From the NCBI RefSeq assembly GCF_030646925.1, contig NZ_JAUSKL010000033.1, positions 1-61,893 of the forward strand: 61,893 nucleotides of DNA, in the 5' to 3' direction. Position numbers and translations under genes: made by a program. The notes below the pieces were generated by a model that saw only the letters and a program-made list of their open reading frames with translations, ran no database searches and had not been told where the DNA came from. The stretch's first letter is position 1; each line of letters begins with the position of its first letter. This DNA comes from Candidatus Binatus sp. (GTDB lineage: Bacteria > Desulfobacterota > Binatia > Binatales > Binataceae). Positions 37,477 through 45,633 of the stretch are shown piece by piece.

Positions 37477-38916
37477 ATGGCAACTGTAGACTCAAAAACC
37501 TCGCAACAGGCACTGGACATGATTCTCGCTGCGATTGGGCTGCGCGAATCAGATTGTAAAGGTTCAGTAACAATCCAAGGGAAAGATCCGATTCTGGCCT
37601 CACGGCACCGTTTCGGCGAGCTGATGGCTGCGTCCCAAGCGGCGTTTGGCATGGCGCTCAGCGAGCTCTGGCAACTCCGGGGTGGCAAGCCCCAAAGCGT
37701 GACGACAAGCGTGCGCAATGCCGTGCATCAGCATCACGGCATCGCCTTCATGCGTCAAAACGGTCGGCAACTTCCCTTCACCGACTACGGGTCCGGTGTA
37801 GGTGTTGATTCACCCCTGAGCGGCGAGTTCTATCCGACCCGCGACGGGCGGTTCGTCAAAATCGAAATTTTCTATCCACGTCTGCGCGATGCGATGTTCA
37901 ATGTCCTCAAGTGTGCTCCCACCCAACGCGCCGCCGAGGCCGCGATCATGCAATGGGATGCCGAAGCACTTGAACTTGCCATCCGCGAAGAGGCGGGCGC
38001 TATCGGTATAGTGCGATCCGCTACGGAATGGCTGGCTCATCCAGTGGGGCGCCGGCTGGCAGCCAAGCCAGTAATTGAAATTGAAAAGATCGGCGATAGC
38101 GATCCAGTGCCCCTTCCAGCGGGTTGCGATACGCCGCTCGGAGGCATTCGAGTGCTCGACTGCACCCATGTCGTTGGCGGACCGATCACAGCACGCACCA
38201 TGGCCGAGTTCGGCGCGGACGTATTGCACCTCTCCAAGCCGAACTACCCGGACCATGTGAATTGGCGCTTGGAAACCGATATCGGAAAGCGCGCCGCATA
38301 TTGCGATTTCGACAACGAAGCTGACACGCGCCGCTTCTTTGGGCTTCTCCAGAAAGCAGATGTCTTCACTTGCTCGTATCTGAACCTTGACCAGCGTGGT
38401 ATTTCGCCGCGGCGCCTCGCCACCAGCAGACCCGGGATCATTTCCCATGAATTGCGCTGCTTCGATTTCGAGGGTGAGTGGGCAAACTTCCGGGGCTTCG
38501 ACATGATCGCCGTAGCGGTGTCGGGTTACGTTGATGCGGAGGGAGCGATTGACGCTCCTATAATGCCCTTGCAGGTGATTTTCGCCGACTACCTCGCGGC
38601 CTACGCAGGCGCGGCAGGAATCGCAGCCGCACTGCGTCGCAGAGCGATCGAAGGCGGCAGCTACCAGGTGCGGGTATCTCTCACCCGGATGTGCATGTGG
38701 GCGCAGGAGCTCGGACTCCTCGACAGCAGCGCGCTCAACGGCACGATTGCCTTCGCCGATATGATGAAAGAGACAGACGTGCCGGTTACGACGATAGACA
38801 GCCCGTTTGGCAAGGTCACCTACTTGCCGAGCCTGATCGAAATGCCTGACATCAAACCGGGTTTCGTGAGAGGTCCTCAGCCACTCGGTTCCTCGCTTCT
38901 GGAATGGCAGGATTAG
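37477..38916 (+). CDS. CaiB/BaiF family III CoA-transferase-like protein lacking the usual catalytic Asp
   Basis: A 479-residue protein. From about residue 220 it has the CoA-transferase N-lobe (PLGGIRVLDCTHVVGGPITA, then EFGADVLHLSKP). Residues 45-200 resemble a degenerate second transferase part. At the position of the catalytic Asp the sequence reads GGSYQVRVSLTRM, with Arg 399 in place of Asp. It may work differently or not as a transferase. Codon use looks less GC-biased than etfBA. The stop lies 8 bp before the epoxide hydrolase-like gene, suggesting coupling. Confidence 0.75.
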   Translation: MATVDSKTSQQALDMILAAIGLRESDCKGSVTIQGKDPILASRHRFGELMAASQAAFGMALSELWQLRGGKPQSVTTSVRNAVHQHHGIAFMRQNGRQLPFTDYGSGVGVDSPLSGEFYPTRDGRFVKIEIFYPRLRDAMFNVLKCAPTQRAAEAAIMQWDAEALELAIREEAGAIGIVRSATEWLAHPVGRRLAAKPVIEIEKIGDSDPVPLPAGCDTPLGGIRVLDCTHVVGGPITARTMAEFGADVLHLSKPNYPDHVNWRLETDIGKRAAYCDFDNEADTRRFFGLLQKADVFTCSYLNLDQRGISPRRLATSRPGIISHELRCFDFEGEWANFRGFDMIAVAVSGYVDAEGAIDAPIMPLQVIFADYLAAYAGAAGIAAALRRRAIEGGSYQVRVSLTRMCMWAQELGLLDSSALNGTIAFADMMKETDVPVTTIDSPFGKVTYLPSLIEMPDIKPGFVRGPQPLGSSLLEWQD

Positions 38917-38924
38917 GAGCCGCG

Positions 38925-39884
38925 ATGGCTGATTTGCAGCATAAATTTGTAACGACCAACGGCATCAGGATGCACTACGTCGAGCAGGGCAGCGGTCCGC
39001 TGGTGGTGCTGTGCCACGGATGGCCGGAGTCCTGGTACTCGTATCGGCATCAGATTCCGGCGCTCGCGGCGGCGGGATTTCGCGTCGTCGCGCCGGATCA
39101 GCGCGGCTACGGGCAGACCGACAGGCCCGAGCCGATCGAGTCGTACCACATTTTGAATCTGGTCGGCGACATTGTTGGATTGGTGAACAGTCTTGGCGTC
39201 GATTCCGCGGTGATTGTGGGTCACGATTGGGGCGCGCCGGTCGCGTGGAATTCGGCGCTGCTCCGCCCGGACATCTTCCGCGCGATTGGACTGCTCAGCG
39301 TGCCGTATTTCCCGCGCACCCCGGTGCATCCGATCGAAGGGATGAAGGCGCTCGCCGGCGATCAGAATTTTTATCAGCTCTATTTTCAGGAGCCCGGCAA
39401 AGTCGAAAAGGAACTCGACGCCGATCCGCGCCGCTCGATGGCGATGATCCTCTACTCCGCCTCGGGCGATCCGCCGCCGAACGAAGTCTGGAAGCACGTG
39501 TTTCCGAAATCGATGAAGTTTATCGATACCGGCGTGGTGCCGAAGCAGTTGCCGCCGTGGCTGACGGAGGCGGACCTCGATTTTTTCGCGAACGAGTTCA
39601 AGCGAGCGGGCTTTCGCGGCGGGATTAACTGGTATCGCAATTTCGCCCGCAACTGGGAACTCACGCCGTTTCTCGATGGCGCCAAATTGCGCCAGCCAGC
39701 AGTGTTTGCGGCCGGCGAACATGACGTGGTCGGCAAGATGTATCCCGGCGCGTACGACATGGCGGGTGCGTTTACGCCGAATCTCAAAAAGAAAGTGATC
39801 ATTCCCGGCGCCGGGCATTGGATTCAGCAAGAGCGGCCTCGCGAAGTGAACGATATCCTGATCGAATTTTTGAAGGGACTCTAG
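38925..39884 (+). CDS. alpha/beta hydrolase, epoxide hydrolase-like
   Basis: A 319-residue alpha/beta hydrolase. The oxyanion motif is LCHGWPESWYSYRHQIP; the nucleophile Asp is in VIVGHDWGAPVAWN; DQRGYGQTDRP follows strand 4. A cap domain and a C-terminal GAGHWIQQERPREVN with the catalytic His complete it. An Asp nucleophile with HGWPESW is the epoxide hydrolase/haloalkane dehalogenase-like pattern, and the Tyr-rich cap favours epoxide hydrolase. The ATG 38925 is preceded by AGGAG at 38915, which overlaps the upstream stop codon. Confidence 0.87.
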   Translation: MADLQHKFVTTNGIRMHYVEQGSGPLVVLCHGWPESWYSYRHQIPALAAAGFRVVAPDQRGYGQTDRPEPIESYHILNLVGDIVGLVNSLGVDSAVIVGHDWGAPVAWNSALLRPDIFRAIGLLSVPYFPRTPVHPIEGMKALAGDQNFYQLYFQEPGKVEKELDADPRRSMAMILYSASGDPPPNEVWKHVFPKSMKFIDTGVVPKQLPPWLTEADLDFFANEFKRAGFRGGINWYRNFARNWELTPFLDGAKLRQPAVFAAGEHDVVGKMYPGAYDMAGAFTPNLKKKVIIPGAGHWIQQERPREVNDILIEFLKGL

Positions 39885-39895
39885 GAAAGAACTTC

Positions 39896-39957
39896 ACCAC
39901 CAGGACACCAAGTCACGAAGTATCACGCTACTTGGTGTCGCGATGTCTTTTAGTGGT
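39896..39957. repeat. second type of intergenic hairpin repeat
   Basis: ACCAC and GACACCAAGT (39896-39913) are mirrored by ACTTGGTGTC and GTGGT (39930-39957), giving a long imperfect hairpin just after the epoxide hydrolase-like gene. A relative lies at 61186-61224. It might also act as a terminator, since a T-run (CTTTT) is contained in the right arm. Confidence 0.6.
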
Positions 39958-40082
39958 AAATTCTAGCTATTCAATCTCGAGGAGAGACTAAAGGCGTGCG
40001 GAAGTAACTGCTCCAGTTTCGTGGTTTGGGACAACCAGCGCGTGCGACGCGATCGCGCGCGTGTTGCGTGGGAGCAGTTACG

Positions 40083-41144
40083 ATGTTCGTGCGACTTTCC
40101 GGTCTCTCTTTTTCATACGCCGATTCAGTTTCGATTCTGTCAGACGTGAGCTTCACGCTCGCGCCCGGATGGACCGGAATCGTCGGCGCCAACGGCAATG
40201 GCAAGACGACTCTGCTGCGCCTGATCGCCGGCAGCCTCGAGCCGGCGGCCGGGCAAGTGCGCCTCGATCCGCCGACGGGCGCAGTGCGCGTCTGCGCGCA
40301 AACGGTCGAGACGCTGACGCGCGAAATCGAGCAGTTTGCGAATTCGACCGACGGCCTCGCGCGGTGCCTGCACGGCGAATTGCGGCTCGATCCTGCGACG
40401 CTCGCGCGATGGCCGACGCTCTCGCCGGGCGAGCGCAAGCTATGGCAGGTCGGCTCGGCGCTCGCGCAGGAACCGGCGGTGCTGATGCTCGACGAGCCGA
40501 CCGATCATCTCGACGTCGAAGTGCGCGAATTGTTGATCGGCGGACTCGAGCACTTCCGCGGAATCGGCATTGTCGTTTCGCACGATCGCGCGCTGCTCGA
40601 TCGAATTACGTCGTACACCGTGCGGGTGCATCAGGGGTCGGCGCGAATCTGGCGCGGCGCGTACACCGATGCGAAGTGCGCGTGGGAAGCCGAAGAACGC
40701 GAGCGTCATGCGGAATACGAGCGGTTGAAGCATCAGCGCGAGACGCTCGCACGCCGGCTCGCGGACAAGCGGCGGATGCAAGCGACCGCGGCGGCGAATG
40801 CGCGGACCAGCAATCGCATGAAAAATCCGCGCGACCACGACGCGACGAGCATGCTCGCCAAGGGCAAAGCGCGCGCCGGTTTCGCGCGGCAATCTTACGA
40901 GGCGGGACTCTTGAGGCGCGAAGTGGATCGCGTGTCCGACAAGATCGGCGAGTATCGCTTCAGCAAGCAAGAAGGACGATCGATTTTTGTCGAATATTAC
41001 GTTGCGGCGCCAGTCGCGAAAATCTTCACGCTCGACGAAAACGAAATCCGCGCCGGCGATACGACACTGCACGACGACGCGCTCGCGCGGCGCTGCACGA
41101 CAGTGGAATGGCGTCTCGAGAATCATCGAATCGAAGTCCGGTGA
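40083..41144 (+). CDS. ABC-F ATPase, truncated after the first nucleotide-binding domain
   Basis: A 353-residue ABC-F-type protein. The first ATPase domain is complete: Walker A GANGNGKTTLLRLIAG, signature LSPGERKLWQVGSALAQ, Walker B VLMLDEPTDHLD, switch His in VVSHDRALLD. The charged inter-domain linker follows (about 205-300). The second domain, present in ABC-F proteins of normal length (530-640 residues), begins at about 310 but ends after ~40 residues without a Walker A. ABC-F proteins act on ribosomes and need both sites, so this is probably inactive or a broken gene. The ATG at 40083 follows GGGAGC. The next gene begins within 70 bp. Confidence 0.75.
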   Translation: MFVRLSGLSFSYADSVSILSDVSFTLAPGWTGIVGANGNGKTTLLRLIAGSLEPAAGQVRLDPPTGAVRVCAQTVETLTREIEQFANSTDGLARCLHGELRLDPATLARWPTLSPGERKLWQVGSALAQEPAVLMLDEPTDHLDVEVRELLIGGLEHFRGIGIVVSHDRALLDRITSYTVRVHQGSARIWRGAYTDAKCAWEAEERERHAEYERLKHQRETLARRLADKRRMQATAAANARTSNRMKNPRDHDATSMLAKGKARAGFARQSYEAGLLRREVDRVSDKIGEYRFSKQEGRSIFVEYYVAAPVAKIFTLDENEIRAGDTTLHDDALARRCTTVEWRLENHRIEVR

Positions 41145-41210
41145 AATCGTGGTGCGATTTGTTGGCGTCGCGTTGACACGATGCGGGAGGCGCGGCGAGA
41201 ATCTTGGGTC

Positions 41211-42347
41211 ATGGCGCTCGGCGAATTCAGAATTATCGACGCGGACGGTCACGTGACGGAGCCGGCGTCGCTCTACCAGACGCATATCGATCCGAAATTT
41301 CGCGATGACGCCGATGCGATGCTGTCGCGGCTCGGTGCCGGAAATCTTGGAATCGTGCCGGCGCTGTATCCGAAGTGGCGGACGTCGGAGCGGCCGCTCG
41401 GCGAAGCCGAGGAAGTTCACGGTCTCGGTAAATTTCCGTCGGGGCGCAATCATCCGCTGGCGTCGCCGGACGGTGGGCACGACCCGGCCGAGCGGATTCG
41501 CGACATGGACAAGGAGGGAATCGACGTCGCGGTATGCTTCGCGACGGTCGCGACGTCGGTGTGCGGCGCCGCCGATCCGGCGATGGAAGCGGCGCTGGCG
41601 CGTGCCTACAACCGCTGGGTCGGCGAGTACTGCGCGGCGTTTCCGAATCGGATCAAGGCGGTCGGTATCGTGCCGCAGCGCGACATGGAGCGATGCGTCG
41701 CGGAGGTCGCGTATCTTGCCGACGAGCCGTGGGCGGTCGGTATCATGACGTTCGGCAATCTCGACGGGATGCTCGCCGACCATCCGTATTTCGCGCCGTT
41801 GTATGAAGTCGCGCAGGATGCGGAGTTGCCGATTTGTCTGCACGGCGGCACGGACCGGCCGCCGTTTGCGCCGGGGCGCGAGGACGTCGGCAACAACATG
41901 TTCATGATGCATCTGACGGGGCACGTGTGGCATCAGATGCGCGCGATGGCGTCGGTGATCGGCGGCGGAATTCTGGAGCGCTATCCGAAACTGACGGTGG
42001 GATTTTTCGAAGGCGGCATTTCGTGGGTGCCGTGGTGGGCGGAGCGGATGGATGCTCACTACAAGCATTTCGCGCGGCATACGCCGCATCTCAAATGCAA
42101 GCCGTCGGAACATTTGCGCGGCGAGCGATGCTACTTCACGTTCGATCCCGACGAGGAGCTATTGCCGGAAGCGCTGCGCATACTCGGGCGATCGCGCTTG
42201 ATGTGGGCGTCTGACTATCCGCACTTCGATGCGGAGTTTCCCGATGCTGCGGAGATTGTGGTGAAGCATCCGCGACTCACGATCGAGGACAAGCGCGCGA
42301 TCCTCGCCGACAACGCACTCCGCTTCTTCAAGCGCATCTCGTTGTAA
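41211..42347 (+). CDS. amidohydrolase 2 family (COG2159-type) metal-dependent hydrolase
   Basis: A 378-residue TIM-barrel hydrolase of the same family as the gene at 3821. N-terminus RIIDADGHVTEPASLY, middle ICLHGGTDRPPF and FFEGGISWVPWWAERMD, and C-terminal LMWASDYPHFDAEFPDA with the metal-binding Asp. ATG 41211 matches the family start; ATG 41181 is possible but lacks a ribosome site (a GGGAGG lies within the 30-bp extension). Likely part of aromatic or xenobiotic breakdown. The 557-residue frame on the opposite strand is an artefact. Confidence 0.85.
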   Translation: MALGEFRIIDADGHVTEPASLYQTHIDPKFRDDADAMLSRLGAGNLGIVPALYPKWRTSERPLGEAEEVHGLGKFPSGRNHPLASPDGGHDPAERIRDMDKEGIDVAVCFATVATSVCGAADPAMEAALARAYNRWVGEYCAAFPNRIKAVGIVPQRDMERCVAEVAYLADEPWAVGIMTFGNLDGMLADHPYFAPLYEVAQDAELPICLHGGTDRPPFAPGREDVGNNMFMMHLTGHVWHQMRAMASVIGGGILERYPKLTVGFFEGGISWVPWWAERMDAHYKHFARHTPHLKCKPSEHLRGERCYFTFDPDEELLPEALRILGRSRLMWASDYPHFDAEFPDAAEIVVKHPRLTIEDKRAILADNALRFFKRISL

Positions 42348-42356
42348 TCAATCTGG

Positions 42357-43127
42357 TTAATCCGGCGGCGGCAACTCGGTCGCCAGGAATTCGTAAGCGA
42401 ACGCCCTTGCGCTCGCTATAGCTGCCCAAACGAACATGCTAACGACTGCCTGCGGGACGGCGATGCGTCCATAGCTGAACCCGATCTGTGCATCTTTAAC
42501 GCGTTCAATGATAAACGATAAGACGACAATTGGCCAGCCAACCATCTGCGATATTGCGAAGAGTCTCCAAAAAGATCCGCGCGTCCGACGCCAGCATGCG
42601 ACGATGCCATCATAGCGATCAAGCGCGATCGCGGGATATATCAGAGCCAGTCGGACGCCCAATAATAGCGCCACTGCCGTCGCCGGAATCGCGACTAAGG
42701 CGGCGACAAGAATCAGGTGGCCGTAGTATCCGATCAAGATGGGGACAGCTAGCGGACCGAACGCTGCGAGCAGCAGTGAAAGATTAGCGATGAAGTATCG
42801 CCTCTCGGTGGTTCCGTAAACGTAGCTCGATCGGCCTTCGACTCCCTTGGAGCCGAGTAGTGCTATCCGCGTAACGGCGACCTCGTAGGGCGCGAGGATC
42901 GCCAAATGCGGGATAGCCAGCCACCCTATGACAACCAAGGAACTGGTCACCTTTTCGAGCAACCAGCTGATCCCAATCAGCACCAGCATCAGTCCGAATG
43001 GTATTGAACCGTACCTGACTATTTCACGAAGGTGCGCGAACGGAAGGCGCAACGCGCGAGCTACGATCGCGATAACCGGAAGTTTCCGGTCGCTCAGTGG
43101 CTCGTTACCGATTTCGGCTTGGCTCAT
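42357..43127 (-). CDS. hypothetical multi-pass membrane protein
   Basis: A 256-residue protein with about six hydrophobic segments: roughly 40-60, 64-84, 112-135, 137-160, 186-207 and 222-245. The loop segment LIYPAIALDRYDGIVACWRR, in which a helix is followed by a Tyr-Asp-Gly and basic residues, resembles glycerophosphodiester phosphodiesterase-type or DUF975-like membrane regions, but I do not assign a family. GC is moderately lower than the neighbours. It converges on the amidohydrolase gene with 9 bp between stops. Confidence 0.65.
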   Translation of the reverse strand: MSQAEIGNEPLSDRKLPVIAIVARALRLPFAHLREIVRYGSIPFGLMLVLIGISWLLEKVTSSLVVIGWLAIPHLAILAPYEVAVTRIALLGSKGVEGRSSYVYGTTERRYFIANLSLLLAAFGPLAVPILIGYYGHLILVAALVAIPATAVALLLGVRLALIYPAIALDRYDGIVACWRRTRGSFWRLFAISQMVGWPIVVLSFIIERVKDAQIGFSYGRIAVPQAVVSMFVWAAIASARAFAYEFLATELPPPD

Positions 43128-43182
43128 ACTGCGACACTGATACTTTCACTCTCTCAATGACAGAGTAAGGGGTGGCGATGCT

Positions 43183-44229
43183 TCACACCTTGAAGCGGAC
43201 GTGGATCATGTCGCCGTCGCGCATCACGTAGTCGCGGCCTTCGAGCCGCAGCTTGCCCGCCTCTTTCACCTTGGCGTCGGATTTGTGCGTCGCGAAATCT
43301 TCGTAGCTGACGACCTCGGCCCGGATGAAGCCGCGCGCGATATCGGTGTGAATCACGCCGGCCGCGTCGAGGACCGTCTCGCCGCGCTTGAGCGACCAGG
43401 CATGCGCCTCCGGCTCGCCGGCAGTGTAGAAAGTGATCAGCCCGAGGTGATGATAAAGCGCCGCGATCAGGCGATCGCGCGCGGGTGCTTCGAGGCCGGC
43501 GTCGTTCAGCATCTCGCGCTGGCCGGCCTCGTCGAGTTCCCAAAGCTCGGCTTCGAAGGCGGCTGCGAGGCGGAATACGTCGAGGCCGTGGCCGCGAACC
43601 GCATCGCGCTCGGACGCGGTGACGTCGGCGGATGCGCGTTCCATCTCGCAATTGACGGTGACCAGCGCGGGCTTTCGCGATAGAAAGCCGAAGCTGGAAA
43701 ATGCCTGGAGTTCCTGCGGCGTCAATTCAAAGTTGCGCAGCGCCTTGCCGTCGGCGAGCCACGCGATCACCTTTTCGAGTGCGCTGCGTTCGAAGTCGCT
43801 GCCACCTTTTTCTTTTTTGAGGCGCTCGAGCCGCCGCTCGGCCTGATCGTAGTCGGCGAACACGAGTTCCCCTTCGATGCCGGTGAGCGTCGCGATCAGA
43901 TCCTGCTCCATGCCGGAAAATTGCGGAACGACAATCAGCAGCGCGTCCATATCGCGGACGAGCGGCAGCAGGCTGGGATCGAGCGCCGCGCCTTCCTTCT
44001 GTTCTTTTGGATTCGGCGCGAAATCGATGATGGTCAATTCGACCGGAATTTTCTTTTTCGAGCCGTAAGCCTCTTCGAGAAAATCGAGACGCGGATCGGC
44101 GACCTTGATCTGGCCGGGGCGCGCGCGATTCCTGCCCTCCGCGGTGCCCGGAATCGGCGCGAGTCCGGTGAGCGCGTGAAAGACAGTTGATTTGCCGGCG
44201 CCGCGAGCGCCGATGATCCCGGTTTTCAA
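43183..44229 (-). CDS. YchF/Obg-like P-loop ATPase with divergent G motifs
   Basis: A 348-residue protein. The C-terminal half is clearly YchF: LITFYTAGEPEAHAWSLKRG, AAGVIHTDIARGFIRAEVV, and EAGKLRLEGRDYVMRDGDMI, the TGS-like domain. The P-loop at residues 7-15 reads GARGAGKST rather than the usual GLPNVGKST. The switch motif DxAG is replaced by IIDFAPNPKE, and the base-recognition segment (NxxE) reads VNCEME. YchF proteins bind ATP and associate with ribosomes. Conservation of the tail with a rebuilt switch suggests a paralogue with changed nucleotide handling; the canonical ychF may be elsewhere. Confidence 0.8.
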   Translation of the reverse strand: MKTGIIGARGAGKSTVFHALTGLAPIPGTAEGRNRARPGQIKVADPRLDFLEEAYGSKKKIPVELTIIDFAPNPKEQKEGAALDPSLLPLVRDMDALLIVVPQFSGMEQDLIATLTGIEGELVFADYDQAERRLERLKKEKGGSDFERSALEKVIAWLADGKALRNFELTPQELQAFSSFGFLSRKPALVTVNCEMERASADVTASERDAVRGHGLDVFRLAAAFEAELWELDEAGQREMLNDAGLEAPARDRLIAALYHHLGLITFYTAGEPEAHAWSLKRGETVLDAAGVIHTDIARGFIRAEVVSYEDFATHKSDAKVKEAGKLRLEGRDYVMRDGDMIHVRFKV

Positions 44230-44325
44230 TTCGTGCTACCTCGAAACTCTCAATTCTACACGACGGCGATTCATGAGTAAGCTCGCGGCTATTGATTTTT
44301 CGGGGCGAGTGCGGGAGATCGAACC

Positions 44326-45606
44326 ATGCCCAAGGCACCAGCAGACTACCAGGCGCGCTATCCAATCGACTTCGGCGATATCGACTCGGCCGTACGGCAG
44401 CATCCGGTGCAGCTTTACGCGGCGGACTTGGGCAAGTCGCGCGGCATCCTTTATGTGCCCGCGAAGGGCAAGCCGCGCACCGTCGTGATCATGGCGCATC
44501 CGCGCGGCGACTTCAGCACGCACTACTCGATTCCGTTTTGGGTCGAGGCCGGCTTCGCCGCGTTCGGATTCAACACCCGCTATCTGAACAACGACGCGAT
44601 GATGCTGCACGAGAACCTGATGCTCGATATGGCGGCGGGAATCCGCTGGCTGCGCGAGGAGCAGGGCTTCGAAAAAATCGTGATGCTCGGAAATTCCGGC
44701 GGCGGCTCGCTGTTCGCCTACTACGACGCGCAAGCGCGCACGCCCGTCGGCAGCAGGAGGTCGGCGCCGCCGGGTGGCGGTCCGCCCGATCTCAACAAGT
44801 TCGATTTGCCCACGGCCGATGGATATATCGCGCTCGCGGCTCATCCGGGACAGGGGATGGTGCTGCTGTCATGTCTCGACGCGTCCGTCGTCGATGAGTC
44901 CGATCCGATCGCGAGCGATCCGGCGCTCGATATGTATGACGAGCGCAACGGCTTCAAGACGCCGCCGGCCGAGACGCGCTACTCGAAGGAATTTCTGGAA
45001 CGGTACCGGCGCGTGCAGATCGATCGATGCGCGCGGATCGACGCGATTGCGCGGCGGCATATCGCGGAGGCGAACCTCGCCCGGGCCGAGATGCGCGCGG
45101 AGAATTTCGCGAAGTCGAGCAGCGAGCATCGGAGCTACGCCGCGCGGCGCGCGATGGCGCCGCGCTACATGATCGTTTATCGCACGCAGGCGAATCCGAA
45201 CTACCTGGACCTGTCGCTGGATCCGTCGGAGCGCGCGGTCGGGTCGATCATCTCGCCGCGGCCGGATATCGCGAACTACTCGGCGTTCGGACTGGGCCGG
45301 ATCGTCACGCCCGACGCGTGGCTATCGACCTGGTCCGGGCTATCGTCATACGCGAAGATGGCGATCAACCTGCCGAAGGTGACGGTGCCGACGCTGGTGG
45401 TCGGCGCGAACGGCGATCAGGACATATTCATTTCGCACGTGCACGGCGAATTCGCGGCGTCCGGCGCGGGCGACAAGACGCTGGCATTCATCGACGGCGC
45501 GGATCATTTCATGCGGACTGGCGGCGCGAAGAGCACTCTCGGCGATCCGCGTCCGCGCCTGATGAAGGTGCTGACCGCCTGGACGCAGGATCGATTCCCG
45601 GCGTGA
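44326..45606 (+). CDS. alpha/beta hydrolase-fold protein
   Basis: A 426-residue alpha/beta hydrolase. HPRGDFSTHYSIPFWVEAGF is the oxyanion region, VMLGNSGGGSLFAYYDAQAR the nucleophile elbow (Ser), and IDGADHFMRTGG near the end holds the likely catalytic His. A large insertion (about 145-345) forms a cap. Probably an esterase or similar enzyme; substrate unknown. Its last 157 bp recur at 46855-47015, beyond the histidine kinase gene. Confidence 0.8.
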   Translation: MPKAPADYQARYPIDFGDIDSAVRQHPVQLYAADLGKSRGILYVPAKGKPRTVVIMAHPRGDFSTHYSIPFWVEAGFAAFGFNTRYLNNDAMMLHENLMLDMAAGIRWLREEQGFEKIVMLGNSGGGSLFAYYDAQARTPVGSRRSAPPGGGPPDLNKFDLPTADGYIALAAHPGQGMVLLSCLDASVVDESDPIASDPALDMYDERNGFKTPPAETRYSKEFLERYRRVQIDRCARIDAIARRHIAEANLARAEMRAENFAKSSSEHRSYAARRAMAPRYMIVYRTQANPNYLDLSLDPSERAVGSIISPRPDIANYSAFGLGRIVTPDAWLSTWSGLSSYAKMAINLPKVTVPTLVVGANGDQDIFISHVHGEFAASGAGDKTLAFIDGADHFMRTGGAKSTLGDPRPRLMKVLTAWTQDRFPA

Positions 45607-45610
45607 TCGC
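45450..45610. repeat. 161-bp direct repeat, copy within the hydrolase 3' end
   Basis: The last 52 codons of the hydrolase gene with 4 bp after the stop match 46855-47015 in the same orientation, with about 11 mismatches (about 93%) and no gap. Confidence 0.9.
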
Positions 45611-45633
45611 TCAGTAGGCTCGGAGTCGGCGAA

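Noticed and set aside
36467-37603. 378-residue minus-strand open frame opposite etfA
   Set aside because: Shadow of a well-conserved gene; no ribosome site or motifs.
40440-42113. 557-residue minus-strand open frame
   Set aside because: Antisense to the ABC-F and amidohydrolase genes; Arg/His-rich with no family likeness. Long antisense frames are expected from this codon use.
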